Assembly (NCBI RefSeq): GCF_007483685.1
Contig: NZ_VMKN01000003.1
Coordinates: 126,757-190,756 of the forward strand
DNA length: 64,000 bases
Direction: 5' to 3'
Source: Litoribacter populi
GTDB taxonomy: Bacteria; Bacteroidota; Bacteroidia; Cytophagales; Cyclobacteriaceae
In this document: positions 18,220 through 27,303 of the stretch, piece by piece
How positions within the stretch are numbered: the first letter of the stretch is position 1
Layout of the letters: the number at the start of each line of letters is the position of its first letter
Translations under genes and position numbers: made by a program
The notes under the pieces: model-generated
The model's input: the letters and a program-made list of their open reading frames with translations, nothing else
Told to the model about the DNA's origin: nothing
The model's database searches: none

Positions 18220-18371
18220 CGCCCTTATTATGAAAAAAACTATTCTTTTCAAATCAACTCCTACCCCACCCTGAATCTCACTCGGTGTAAATTTTTCCCC
18301 TTTGGATATTAATTCAAAGGCAGGTATTCTTTTGCAATTCACATTACTTTATATAAAAAAATATTTCTGTT

Positions 18372-19931
18372 ATGACGCAGATGTTTTATCGTCTATTTCG
18401 TCCAAAAGAGGCGAATCTAAAGGATGAGGTATTATCTGGGCTTACTGTAGCCTTGGCCCTGGTACCAGAAGCGGTTGCATTTTCCCTGATCGCAGGGGTA
18501 AGCCCACTGATCGGTCTATATACTGCATTTATCATTGGCTTGATCACGTCCATTCTTGGTGGACGACCGGGTATGATTTCCGGGGCCACAGGTGCTATCG
18601 CCGTTGTAGTTGTCGCATTGGTAGCAACCCACGGAGTGGAATACCTTTTCGCAGCCGTGGTTTTGATGGGCCTGATACAGATTTTGGTAGGTGTTCTAAA
18701 ACTTGGAAAGTTAATCCGCCTTGTTCCCCACCCTGTAATGTTCGGATTTGTCAACGGCCTGGCAATCGTGATATTCATGGCACAGTTTACCCAGTTCAAG
18801 GTAGAGGTGGCACCAGGAGTAGTGGAATGGATGAGCGGAACTCAGCTATACATTACCTTGGGGTTAGTAATATTGACAATGGCTATTATTAAGTTTTTGC
18901 CATTGGTAACAAAGGCTGTCCCTTCTGCCTTGGCTGCTATCCTTACGGTTTCCTTGATCGTAATCTTCGGAGGTATCAATGTTAGGACAGTTGGGGACCT
19001 TGCCTCCATTTCCGGAGGACTTCCTGAATTCCACCTTCCGATGGTTCCTTTCAATATGGAGACATTCATGATAGTCTTGCCTTACGCAGTAATCATGGCC
19101 GGTGTCGGGCTGATCGAAAGCTTATTGACCTTGTCACTGATCGATGAAATCACCGAAACCCGCGGATCGGGAAACAGGGAATGTGTAGCCCAAGGGGTTG
19201 CCAACCTTACTACAGGTTTCTTTGGCGGAATGGGCGGTTGCGCCATGATCGGCCAATCCCTAATCAACGTGAATGCTGGGGGTAGAAACAGGATTTCGGG
19301 AATCGTCGCAGCAGTAGGGCTCTTGGTGTTTATCCTTTTCCTTTCCACCTACATTGAGATGGTTCCGATGCCAGCATTGGTAGGTCTGATGTTCATGGTG
19401 GCCATAGGAACTTTCGAGTGGGCTTCCTTGAAGGTCTTCAGAAAAGTGCCTTTCCATGATGTATTGGTGATGGTGATCGTAACCTTGGTAACCGTATTCC
19501 TTCACAACCTTGCGTTGGCCGTGTTGATCGGTGTGATCATTTCTGCATTGGTATTTGCTTGGCAAAATGCCAAAATGATTCGTGCACGAAAGCGTGTGGA
19601 TGAGAACGGTGTGAAACACTATGAAATTTTTGGCCCTCTATTCTTTGGTTCTGCCTTAAAATTTGGTGAGAAATTCGACCCAATCAACGACCCAGATGAA
19701 ATCTATCTTGACTTTCAGGAAAGCAGAATTGTGGACCATTCAGGAATAGATGCCATAAATAAGGTGACTGAGCGCTACGAAAAACTTGGCAAGACGGTTT
19801 TTATCCGACATCTAGACACCAGCAGCCGAACCCTTTTGGCCAAAGCAGACAAAATCATCAATGTAAACTTTACCGATGATGATCCCAGCTACAAAATTGT
19901 AGAAAGGGAAAGAGAGAAAATTGAGGATTAA
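18372..19931 (+). CDS. SulP-family inorganic anion transporter with STAS domain
   Basis: 519-aa inner-membrane transporter. Residues about 15-400 carry the SulP core with the family start ([32 protein letters not shown]), [16 protein letters not shown], and the long [25 protein letters not shown] block. Residues about 420-510 form a cytosolic STAS domain ([19 protein letters not shown]). SulP proteins import sulfate, bicarbonate or related anions, often with Na+ or H+; which anion is used here cannot be decided. It has its own promoter and terminator, so it is monocistronic. Confidence 0.93.
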   Translation: MTQMFYRLFRPKEANLKDEVLSGLTVALALVPEAVAFSLIAGVSPLIGLYTAFIIGLITSILGGRPGMISGATGAIAVVVVALVATHGVEYLFAAVVLMGLIQILVGVLKLGKLIRLVPHPVMFGFVNGLAIVIFMAQFTQFKVEVAPGVVEWMSGTQLYITLGLVILTMAIIKFLPLVTKAVPSALAAILTVSLIVIFGGINVRTVGDLASISGGLPEFHLPMVPFNMETFMIVLPYAVIMAGVGLIESLLTLSLIDEITETRGSGNRECVAQGVANLTTGFFGGMGGCAMIGQSLINVNAGGRNRISGIVAAVGLLVFILFLSTYIEMVPMPALVGLMFMVAIGTFEWASLKVFRKVPFHDVLVMVIVTLVTVFLHNLALAVLIGVIISALVFAWQNAKMIRARKRVDENGVKHYEIFGPLFFGSALKFGEKFDPINDPDEIYLDFQESRIVDHSGIDAINKVTERYEKLGKTVFIRHLDTSSRTLLAKADKIINVNFTDDDPSYKIVEREREKIED

Positions 19932-19941
19932 TAGCTTCACA

Positions 19942-19972
19942 AAAATCCATTGGCAAACGGTCAGTGGATTTT
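19942..19972 (+). terminator. SulP gene terminator
   Basis: AAAATCCA (19942-19949) pairs with TGGATTTT (19965-19972), followed by CTTTTA; 11 bp after the stop codon. Confidence 0.6.
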
Positions 19973-20085
19973 CTTTTACTCCTAAAATCTCATGCCCCAA
20001 ACTCTTCGAATAATCCTTAGTGATCAGCTCAACCACAAGCATACTTGGTTCATGACTCTTAGTGAGACAAGTTGTAACCAAATCC

Positions 20086-20772
20086 TCATTTCTTCAAAAG
20101 CCTACTCTCCATCATTTCCCGGTAAGTTGAGGCTACAGGCACGCAATCTTTTCCTATCCAAACCTGATGCCTTTCGATTTTAACAATGGCCGATAGATTT
20201 GCAATGTAGGACTTATGAACCCTCATGTACTGATCTTTGGGTAAGATTTCGAGGATTTCAGTGATGGTCATCCTGGTGCTAAAAACTTCATTTTCCAAAT
20301 GGATAAACAGTAAATTGCTGTCTGATTTTATAAACCGAATCTCATGCAGCTTTACCCGCACCCAGTCATAACTGTCTTTAATGAAGACACTCGTTTCCTC
20401 TCCATTTTTCTGTATGATCTCTTGATAGGCCCGGTTAAGGGCAGTAAGGAATCTCTCAAAGGAGAATGGCTTCAATAGGTAGTCCAAGGCCTGAAGCTCA
20501 TATCCTTCCAAGGCATACTCTCTATAGGCCGTGGTGAAAATAAATGTCTTGCCCAATGGCTGAATAATCTTGGCCAGTTCCACTCCACTCATTTGGGGCA
20601 TGTGGATGTCCAAAAAGATCAAATCCGGCTGGTACTCAAAAATGTACTCGAGACCTTCCTTAGGATTGGTAAAGGTTTTTTCCAAATGAATAAAAGGCAC
20701 CTTGCTTGCAAAACTCTTCACAACCTCCAGTCCAGGAGCCTCATCATCTATGGCAATGGCTTTAATAAGCAT
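20086..20772 (-). CDS. LytTR-family response regulator
   Basis: 228-aa two-component regulator. Residues 1-120 are a receiver domain with the acidic pocket (AIDDE), the phospho-acceptor Asp in LIFLDIHMPQMSG (about D56) and the conserved Thr and Lys (FTTAY, LLKPFSFERF). Residues about 130-225 are a LytTR DNA-binding domain (IRFIKSDSNLLFIHLENEVFSTRMTI ... MRVHKSYIANL). Its start is 6 bp after the sensor kinase stop, so the two form a pair. Likely targets include the envelope genes of the same operon. Confidence 0.94.
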   Translation of the reverse strand: MLIKAIAIDDEAPGLEVVKSFASKVPFIHLEKTFTNPKEGLEYIFEYQPDLIFLDIHMPQMSGVELAKIIQPLGKTFIFTTAYREYALEGYELQALDYLLKPFSFERFLTALNRAYQEIIQKNGEETSVFIKDSYDWVRVKLHEIRFIKSDSNLLFIHLENEVFSTRMTITEILEILPKDQYMRVHKSYIANLSAIVKIERHQVWIGKDCVPVASTYREMMESRLLKK

Positions 20773-20778
20773 TTTTTG

Positions 20779-21822
20779 TCAGTTTAAATTAATTTGTAAA
20801 AAAACCTTGAAAAAACCTCCCTCTTCCTCAATCTCCAATCTATGTCTACCCGGATAGAGGTTTGCCAGTCTTTGCCGAACAAGGTTTAGGCCCTTACCGG
20901 TACCTTTGTTCCGTAGCACATGTTCAGCCTTACACGCATTCTCACAGGTAAATTGGAAGGTGTTCCCCTCCACCGTTAGGTTCATCTTGATAAGTGGATC
21001 TATAGAAATAATTGAGAAATCAGAAAACTTAAATCCATTTTCAATCATGGGCTGCACCAGCATTGGACAAATTTCAGCCGACTCTTCATCCCAATTCACA
21101 CTCCATTCTATCAACGGGCGTTGCTCATCCGAAAGCCGGTCTAGATGAACTTGAACATACCGGTTCAAAAATTCAAGTTCCTCGGATAAGCTTACCTTTT
21201 GGAGGTTAGATTTTTCAATTGCAAAACGCATCAATACTGAAAGTCCTTGGATCTGTTCTGCGGTTTTCCCACTGCCATCCATTATAGCATTGCTGTAAAT
21301 ACTGTTTAAGGCATTAAACAGAAAATGGGGATTAAGCTGCGACTGCAGCAACATCAACTCGGCACGTTCCTTTTGTTGCAAAAGCTGTTTCTCTCTCCGC
21401 CTCACTCTCAGTCCCTCTGCTATCCAGATAAAGACGATAAAATAAATAGCCAGGAACATAACAACCAACAAATTTTCCCTCATTAAGCTGGCATCATGCC
21501 CTGTTCTCCATTGCAACAGCTCAAAAAAAGCAGCAAACACCAATAATTCCAGTGTCCAAAACTGGAAACTTGTCAAATCACCTTTCCTCCAAATAAAAAA
21601 CAAAAGCCTAAAATTTAGCCAGGCCAATACACTTGCCAAACCGAAAATCAGAGTCCAACTTAATAGAAAAAGACCCAAGCTTCCCATGTATGCCTCCTCC
21701 CCATCAAAGCTTAGCAAGGTAGAAAACCTAAAAATCCAGTATAGAACAACTGCTGCAAATACAAAAACAAAAAGCAGCTGATAAATACGGTTATTATATG
21801 ATTTTAGTCTGAATTCCATCAT
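20779..21822 (-). CDS. LytS/YehU-type sensor histidine kinase
   Basis: 347-aa membrane kinase. Residues about 10-130 hold four hydrophobic helices, then a linker coiled coil (RRREKQLLQQKERAELMLLQSQ). The phospho-acceptor His is in SQLNPHFLFNALNSIYSNAI, the His_kinase (PF06580) motif, followed by an HATPase domain (LVQPMIENGFKFSDF and GTGKGLNLVRQRL). The ATG overlaps the preceding stop as ATGA, showing translational coupling to the DUF2846-type gene. It should phosphorylate the LytTR regulator encoded next. No extracellular sensor domain is evident, so the signal may be within the membrane or passed on by the operon's other proteins. Confidence 0.93.
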   Translation of the reverse strand: MMEFRLKSYNNRIYQLLFVFVFAAVVLYWIFRFSTLLSFDGEEAYMGSLGLFLLSWTLIFGLASVLAWLNFRLLFFIWRKGDLTSFQFWTLELLVFAAFFELLQWRTGHDASLMRENLLVVMFLAIYFIVFIWIAEGLRVRRREKQLLQQKERAELMLLQSQLNPHFLFNALNSIYSNAIMDGSGKTAEQIQGLSVLMRFAIEKSNLQKVSLSEELEFLNRYVQVHLDRLSDEQRPLIEWSVNWDEESAEICPMLVQPMIENGFKFSDFSIISIDPLIKMNLTVEGNTFQFTCENACKAEHVLRNKGTGKGLNLVRQRLANLYPGRHRLEIEEEGGFFKVFLQINLN

Positions 21823-22223
21823 TCAAGCTGTTCTCTGCTCATTTTTCGAATAGCCTGCTTGGCCACTTGTTCACTCCTTCTCATGAGGTGCAAGGTCATT
21901 AGGTAAAGCTGATATTCCAATACGGCCTCCAGGTAGTAAATTTCCCCAGCCTCTAAAGTTAAACTATATTGCTTGTGTTCTGTAAAAATATTTCCTCTAG
22001 TCTCCATCAACACCTCCCCAGGTTTTAATCGGATCTCATAATAAGTGTTACCCTCGAGACTGGGAATAACCTGTTTCCCATCTATGCTCATAGCAAATTT
22101 AGCGAATGTACCGCTTGGTTTGCGATAAACTACCACAGTAGCCTCCTGCTCAGATTGGCCCAAAGCCAACTCGGGACCTCCGAACCATAATAGAAATAGC
22201 AGTAAAGTTGTGCAAAATTTCAT
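21819..22223 (-). CDS. DUF2846-like exported protein
   Basis: 134-aa protein with a signal peptide (residues 1-22, ending LALGQ). The mature part matches the DUF2846 pattern: VVVYRKPSGTFAKFAMSIDGKQVIPSLEGNTYYEIRLKPGEVLMET, a PEGA-like beta fold, then a helical tail. It is directly coupled to the sensor kinase gene by a 4-bp overlap and lies 5 bp after an outer-membrane protein gene, so it is probably part of an envelope-signalling operon. Its function is unknown; a role in presenting a periplasmic signal to the kinase is speculation. Confidence 0.75.
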   Translation of the reverse strand: MKFCTTLLLFLLWFGGPELALGQSEQEATVVVYRKPSGTFAKFAMSIDGKQVIPSLEGNTYYEIRLKPGEVLMETRGNIFTEHKQYSLTLEAGEIYYLEAVLEYQLYLMTLHLMRRSEQVAKQAIRKMSREQLE

Positions 22224-22228
22224 AGTCC

Positions 22229-22987
22229 CTACCTTTCTCTACTAATCACTATTAAACCTCTCAAATAGAATAAAGAAACCCTATCCCGGATGGGATTGAC
22301 CAAATTTGCCTCAGCCGAACGCCATCGTGGGCTACCTATGCCATGTTTATACCCCAATTGAAAGCTTTGCAGCATGGCCACCTCCCTCATGGCTTTGGGA
22401 AGCATCTCAAAAGCTACATCTAAAGTAAGATTGCGGTGGTCCAGTTGAGGCCAAGCGGTTCCTTCCGGAGTACTGAAATCCCTAAAATCATAAGGTACAT
22501 TACTGATCTCCTTTACGGACATTTCTCGGAAATATAACCCGATGCCGGCCCGGAGTATCCAGTAAAACTGATCACTGGGAATGATGGCATAACCTACCGA
22601 AAGATCAAAATTGCTGTCTCGTGATTCCATAATCCGAGTCATACTAACTAAGGAAACCTCATCTCTCTGGGTAAACAGAGGTAGACTCGCATTGATGTTA
22701 TAAAAAAGATTTTTCTTTCTCCACCCCACTCCAAAACCTATATTTTCGAAGAATCGGGGATTTTCCAGCCCGCCAAAACTTTTTAGGTGGTTTCCCATAT
22801 TTTCGTAACCCGTGTGGTATAAATATGAGGACAAGGGAAAAGCCATAAGCATAAAGCTCTTATCAAAAGGAGCGGAAATCTCATCCTCCGGTGCCTCATC
22901 AAGTGAAATAACCTGTGCAGACAGAGAAAGTGGAGACAAAAACAAAATTGCTAGAAAAGCGAGCAAATAAATGGATGTATTTTTCAT
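22229..22987 (-). CDS. Outer-membrane beta-barrel-like protein
   Basis: 252 aa from the ATG at 22987, which begins a clear signal peptide (MKNTSIYLLAFLAILFLSPLSLSAQ); a longer frame from 23083 lacks one in the right place. The mature protein has alternating hydrophobic strands with aromatic ends (FYWILRAGIGLYFREM; LNLTLDVAFEML-like segments) and ends with a strand-like LVNPIRDRVSLFYLRGLIVIS, as in small barrels. No named family is recognised. It is first or second in a five-gene set leading to the LytTR system, so it may be a sensor component or a regulated product. Confidence 0.6.
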   Translation of the reverse strand: MKNTSIYLLAFLAILFLSPLSLSAQVISLDEAPEDEISAPFDKSFMLMAFPLSSYLYHTGYENMGNHLKSFGGLENPRFFENIGFGVGWRKKNLFYNINASLPLFTQRDEVSLVSMTRIMESRDSNFDLSVGYAIIPSDQFYWILRAGIGLYFREMSVKEISNVPYDFRDFSTPEGTAWPQLDHRNLTLDVAFEMLPKAMREVAMLQSFQLGYKHGIGSPRWRSAEANLVNPIRDRVSLFYLRGLIVISRER

Positions 22988-23106
22988 AGGAAGAATTAAA
23001 AGTTTCTTCCCAAATAAACACCGATGAAAAAATCTATCCAAAAAGTTGTGCCCTACTCCCTTAAATATATGCCGAAAGGGCAAAATTACAATCTATAGCA
23101 AAGTGA

Positions 23107-23802
23107 TTAGTTCTTGATTTTATAGATCAACCCAAATGACCAATGTCGGGCAGATCCATCTGAAATGACGGTGGAAAAGTTTGCTTCATTATTAAAATCT
23201 TCATATTCAACCTCCCTGAAGGAAAAATCCCGGAAACCTTTTACAAAACTGTAATTGAACATCAAATCAAAATTGTGGAAAAGGGGATAATAGGCCCTGA
23301 TCCCGCCTTCAAGGTAAAGGTTCCAAGATTTGTTAACCTCCATACTTTGCTGATAATTGCCAGATTCAGCCTTAGACCACCTATCCTTCCCATTCATTGT
23401 CAATGCCGTACCGAGTATGGGACTGAAAGATAACTTTCTTAAAAATTTCCAATCACTATCAAGCGCAAACCGATACCCAAACCTTACTGGGATAGTCGCA
23501 AACCGGTTGGGACTTTTAACGGAACTTAAAAATGGAATACTATAATTTGGACCGTAGAGCTCTATGTTGTTGGTGTATGTCCAACTGTAAATACCAGTTT
23601 CGACAAACATATCTCTTCCCAATCCTACGTTCACCAAAGCTCCAAAAGAAAATGAGCTCAATGGATCGGGTATAATCCTATTGCCTGGGTCATTGTATTT
23701 TAAAAATTCTTTTCTTGACATCAAATCCACACCGACCGACACCTGCGCGGTTACTTCCTGGCAGAAGGCGATCAAAACCACAACAATCAATATTTTTTTC
23801 AT
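23107..23802 (-). CDS. PorT-like outer-membrane beta-barrel protein
   Basis: 231 aa with a signal peptide (MKKILIVVVLIAFCQEVTAQ). The rest is typical of the outer-membrane beta-barrel (OMP_b-brl_2, PorT-like) class: VSVGVDLMSRKEF, FGALVNVGLGRDMFVETGIYSWTYTN, FRYGYRF-type strands and a terminal strand HWSFGLIYKIKN ending near an aromatic residue. It lies 119 bp upstream of the next gene in the same direction, probably in the same transcription unit as the signalling genes. A specific pore or secretion role cannot be given. Confidence 0.7.
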   Translation of the reverse strand: MKKILIVVVLIAFCQEVTAQVSVGVDLMSRKEFLKYNDPGNRIIPDPLSSFSFGALVNVGLGRDMFVETGIYSWTYTNNIELYGPNYSIPFLSSVKSPNRFATIPVRFGYRFALDSDWKFLRKLSFSPILGTALTMNGKDRWSKAESGNYQQSMEVNKSWNLYLEGGIRAYYPLFHNFDLMFNYSFVKGFRDFSFREVEYEDFNNEANFSTVISDGSARHWSFGLIYKIKN

Positions 23803-24002
23803 ACTGAAAAGTTAAAAGGTTGCCCCTCCCGCCACTTCACACAACAATAAACTAAACATATTTGAAAAAAACTAAACAACAAGACTCAATGATATCAGTT
23901 TCACTAAATCTCCCCATGTATGAATACCTCCAGAGAAACTCCGTAAAACTCATTTCAAACTATTGGTCCCCTAAATTTTGGACATACCCAAAATACATCG
24001 TA

Positions 24003-24014
24003 ATATTGCAATAT
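24003..24014. promoter_or_regulatory. ArsR operator palindrome
   Basis: Perfect 12-bp palindrome ATATTGCAATAT, within the longer ArsR/SmtB-like sequence ATCGTAATATTGCAATAT, ending 14 bp before the arsR start. This is the usual place for autoregulation by an ArsR repressor. Confidence 0.7.
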
Positions 24015-24028
24015 AAACATACTTAGCC

Positions 24029-24361
24029 ATGGGAATCACCAAAACGGATCTCTTCACAACCGATCAAAATGAACTGGCAGCAGTTGCCAAAGTCTTCGCA
24101 CACCCGGCAAGAATAGCCATCATCCAGCACCTGCTCAAGGCCAATTCCTGCATCAATGGGGATTTGGTGCAGGAACTCGGACTCGCACAGGCCACCATCA
24201 GCCAGCATCTGAGAGAATTGAAGAACTGCGGAATCATCCAGGGAACCATCGAGGGGGTATCTGTCAGCTACTGCATCAACCCAATCCGATGGACCGAAAT
24301 CCAAAACCTGTTCAACGGGTTATTCGATCAATTTGAAAATAAAAAAAATCAATGTTGTTAA
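24029..24361 (+). CDS. arsR: ArsR/SmtB-family repressor
   Basis: 110-aa winged-helix repressor at the head of an arsenic operon. The recognition helix region is LVQELGLAQATISQHLRELKNCGIIQG. The classic metal-site motif ELCVCDL is absent; candidate As(III)-binding thiols are instead C34 (SCINGD), the Cys in KNCGII, the one in SYCINP and a C-terminal CC, so it belongs to a different ArsR subtype. As(III) binding should release it from the operator at 24003 and switch on the genes below. 27 bp separate it from the next gene. Confidence 0.92.
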   Translation: MGITKTDLFTTDQNELAAVAKVFAHPARIAIIQHLLKANSCINGDLVQELGLAQATISQHLRELKNCGIIQGTIEGVSVSYCINPIRWTEIQNLFNGLFDQFENKKNQCC

Positions 24362-24388
24362 ACAAAGGGACACTCAACTCATAAATCC

Positions 24389-24922
24389 ATGAAAACTTCC
24401 GAATTCACACAACTACTCGAGTCCAATCCAGAGACTCCCCTTTACTTCGAATACCTGCCCGGGCAATACGCCAGGCCAGATTTTCACATCACTGAGATTA
24501 AAAACGTGTCCTTCGACACGGTCGACTGCGGTGGCAAGCGCAACCAGTGGGAAGAAACGCACGTGCAGCTTTGGGAAAATGAAATTCCAGAACCTGGACA
24601 CAGCGTGGACACTACCAAGGCCTTAAAGATTTTCCAATTGGTGGACAAAGTAAGACCTACCTTCCAAGACACGGAAATCAAAATCGAATACGGCAACAGC
24701 CAGTTCCCGGCCACCACTCTTCCTATCAGTGACGTTTTGGTACTGAAGGACAAAATCATCATACAGCTCACCACCCAAAACACCACCTGCAAAGCCAAGG
24801 ACCGAGCCACCACCCCTGAGGAGAAAGCCGCTGCCTGCTGCGGTCCTGTAAACGTGAAACCCAAGATCAGGCTCTCGCAACTGGAGGGCAGTTCCTGCCA
24901 ACCAGATAGCGGCTGCTGCTAA
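24389..24922 (+). CDS. DUF6428-like protein of arsenic operons
   Basis: 177-aa soluble protein with no signal peptide. The sequence fits the DUF6428 group often found between arsR and arsC in Bacteroidota: FTQLLESNPETPLYFEYLPGQ near the start, KNVSFDTVDCGGKRNQWEETHVQLWE in the middle, and a Cys-rich C-terminus (AAACCGP, SSCQPDSGCC) that could hold As(III) or another thiophilic ion. Operon position between arsR and the arsC-like gene supports a role in arsenic handling, for example as a chaperone or scavenger. That role is inference; no activity has been read from the sequence. Confidence 0.8.
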   Translation: MKTSEFTQLLESNPETPLYFEYLPGQYARPDFHITEIKNVSFDTVDCGGKRNQWEETHVQLWENEIPEPGHSVDTTKALKIFQLVDKVRPTFQDTEIKIEYGNSQFPATTLPISDVLVLKDKIIIQLTTQNTTCKAKDRATTPEEKAAACCGPVNVKPKIRLSQLEGSSCQPDSGCC

Positions 24923-24939
24923 CCAAACGCTCGTTATTT

Positions 24940-24970
24940 CGACCCTGCCTTGCGTCAGCAGGCAGGGTCG
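24940..24970. repeat. perfect hairpin, CCTGCC/GGCAGG type
   Basis: 11-bp perfect stem (CGACCCTGCCT at 24940-24950, AGGCAGGGTCG at 24960-24970) with loop TGCGTCAGC, 18 bp after the DUF6428-like stop. No T-run follows, so it is more like a repetitive extragenic palindrome or mRNA-stabilising hairpin than a terminator. Related CCTGCCT...AGGCAGG words occur at 38317-38341. Confidence 0.7.
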
Positions 24971-24990
24971 GGGTGACGACTTATCAACAT

Positions 24991-25217
24991 CCGACACTCC
25001 GACACTCCGACACTCTGACATCTGACATCCGACATCCGACATCTGACATCCGACATCCGACATCTGACATCCGACATCCGACATCCGACATCTGACATCC
25101 GACATCCGACATCTGACATCCGACATCCGACATCTGACATCCGACATCCGACATCTGACATCCGACATCCGACATCTGACATCCGACATCCGACATCCGA
25201 CATCCGACATCCAACAT
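24991..25217. repeat. heptamer tandem array (CCGACAT / CTGACAT), 29 units
   Basis: Three 8-bp units CCGACACT (24991-25014) are followed by 29 head-to-tail 7-bp units (25015-25217), mostly CCGACAT with CTGACAT every third unit, giving a partial 21-bp super-period. The array ends 4 bp before the ATG of the arsC-like gene. Because 3 x 7 = 21, all minus-strand frames stay open and give fake MSDVGCR-type repeats. Shorter copies lie at 41714-41766 and 61477-61506. It is not a CRISPR: there are no spacers. Confidence 0.95.
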
Positions 25218-25221
25218 TCTA

Positions 25222-25832
25222 ATGACCCTATATCCAAAACTCCAATCCTTCCTAAACCTCCTCCCCTCCCAGGAAATTGCTGCCGAGCGGAAGGAGTACC
25301 TTCAGGCCCTGATTGATTACGTCCAATCCAAACTTGATTCGGGAATGTCACTAAGGCTTAACTTTATCTGTACCCACAACTCCAGAAGAAGCCAGTTTTC
25401 CCAGATTTGGGCACAACTTGCCGCTGACATGCATGGCATCGAGGCTGACTGCTTTTCCGGTGGAGTGGAAGTGACAGCTTTCAATGAGAGAGCGGTGGAA
25501 TCCATGAAAAGAGCTGGATTTAAGGTTACTAAAAACGGTGAAGAGAATCCAAAATATTACCTCTTCTATTCCGATGATGCCAGCCCCATCGTAACTTACT
25601 CCAAACTCTATGATGAAATGGGAAGCGACCCCTATGCTGCAGTGATGACCTGTTCACACGCTGATGAGAACTGCCCTTTCATCCCGGCGGCGGAAATCAG
25701 AATTCCGGTGAGGTATGAAGACCCAAAAGCTTTCGACGACAGTCCTCAAGAGGCTGAAAAATACGACGAGCGTTCCTTACAGATAGCTTCAGAGATGTTT
25801 TATGTTTTTTCTAAAATCAAAATAAAAGCCTA

Positions 25833-25833
<1 letters not shown>
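25222..25833 (+). CDS. Arsenate reductase-like protein (LMW phosphatase fold)
   Basis: 203-aa cytosolic enzyme of the low-molecular-weight protein-tyrosine-phosphatase superfamily. The catalytic P-loop is CTHNSRRSQ (about residue 49; C-x5-R). The second conserved acidic region is likely within CSHADENCPFIPAAEIRIP, which also gives the extra cysteines used by thioredoxin-type arsenate reductases. It probably reduces As(V) to As(III) for the ACR3 pump encoded next; the stop TAA and the next ATG share one base. The start codon lies just 4 bp after the heptamer array, which therefore forms its 5' leader. Residues 1-40 extend beyond the minimal fold. Confidence 0.85.
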
Positions 25834-26885
<1,052 letters not shown>

Positions 26886-27010
26886 ATGTTTAGAGCCTGC
26901 GGCTTTTAGTTTAAAGGTTTAAATTGGACCCACTTAATCCTTAATCGTTTTGCACAGCAAAACTTTAAACCTTTAAACAAAGAAGCAGGCTCGCATACCT
27001 GCGAGCCTGC
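26886..27010. repeat. nested palindromic intergenic element
   Basis: Contains a perfect 15-bp inverted repeat (GTTTAAAGGTTTAAA 26909-26923, complement 26964-26978), with a 7-bp hairpin GTTTTGC-ACA-GCAAAAC nested between its arms at 26947-26963. Next to it is a perfect 11-bp hairpin (26985-26995 with 27000-27010; loop TACC). GCCTGCGGCTTTTAG and GCAGGCTCGC words flank these. The rest of the gap, 27011-27224, is AT-rich with no gene seen. Confidence 0.8.
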
Positions 27011-27228
27011 CAAACCTTATACAAAAAGTAAACTGCAATTATCAAAAAAATATCTTTGATACCGTTTACAATGCCTATTCCTCTAATTATTTGTAGCCGT
27101 TAAACCATCGGGAACAAAACAGTACAATTCTGAGAAAGAGTTGTTAATACAGATGAAAGTTAGAAAAAAAATTAAAGAACCAAAAATATAGATGAACTTT
27201 TACGGAACCGAAACCACCTCCATAGTAT

Positions 27229-27263
27229 AAAAAAAAGCCCCTAATAACTTTTTTATCGGGGCT
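27229..27263 (-). terminator. terminator of the lipoprotein gene
   Basis: On the minus strand AGCCCC (complement of 27258-27263) pairs with GGGGCT (complement of 27236-27241), followed by a run of T (the A-run at 27229-27236 on the plus strand). It lies 40 bp after the stop at 27304. Confidence 0.7.
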
Positions 27264-27303
27264 AAATACAAAATCTTGTTTAGATAAATTTTTTAACTTT
27301 TTT

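Noticed and set aside
18230-18274. 14-codon leader peptide frame (MKKTILFKSTPTPP) before the SulP gene
   Set aside because: Starts a few bases after the predicted transcription start, which could be chance; there is no attenuator-like hairpin, so it was not called a gene.
24991-25217. Possible CRISPR array
   Set aside because: The units are 7-8 bp, contiguous, with no spacers and no cas genes.
24955-25351. Minus-strand open frames with repeated MSDVGCR peptides
   Set aside because: They come from the 7-bp array, which stays open in all three minus frames because 21 bp is three heptamers; the period is at DNA level and no natural start or context supports protein.
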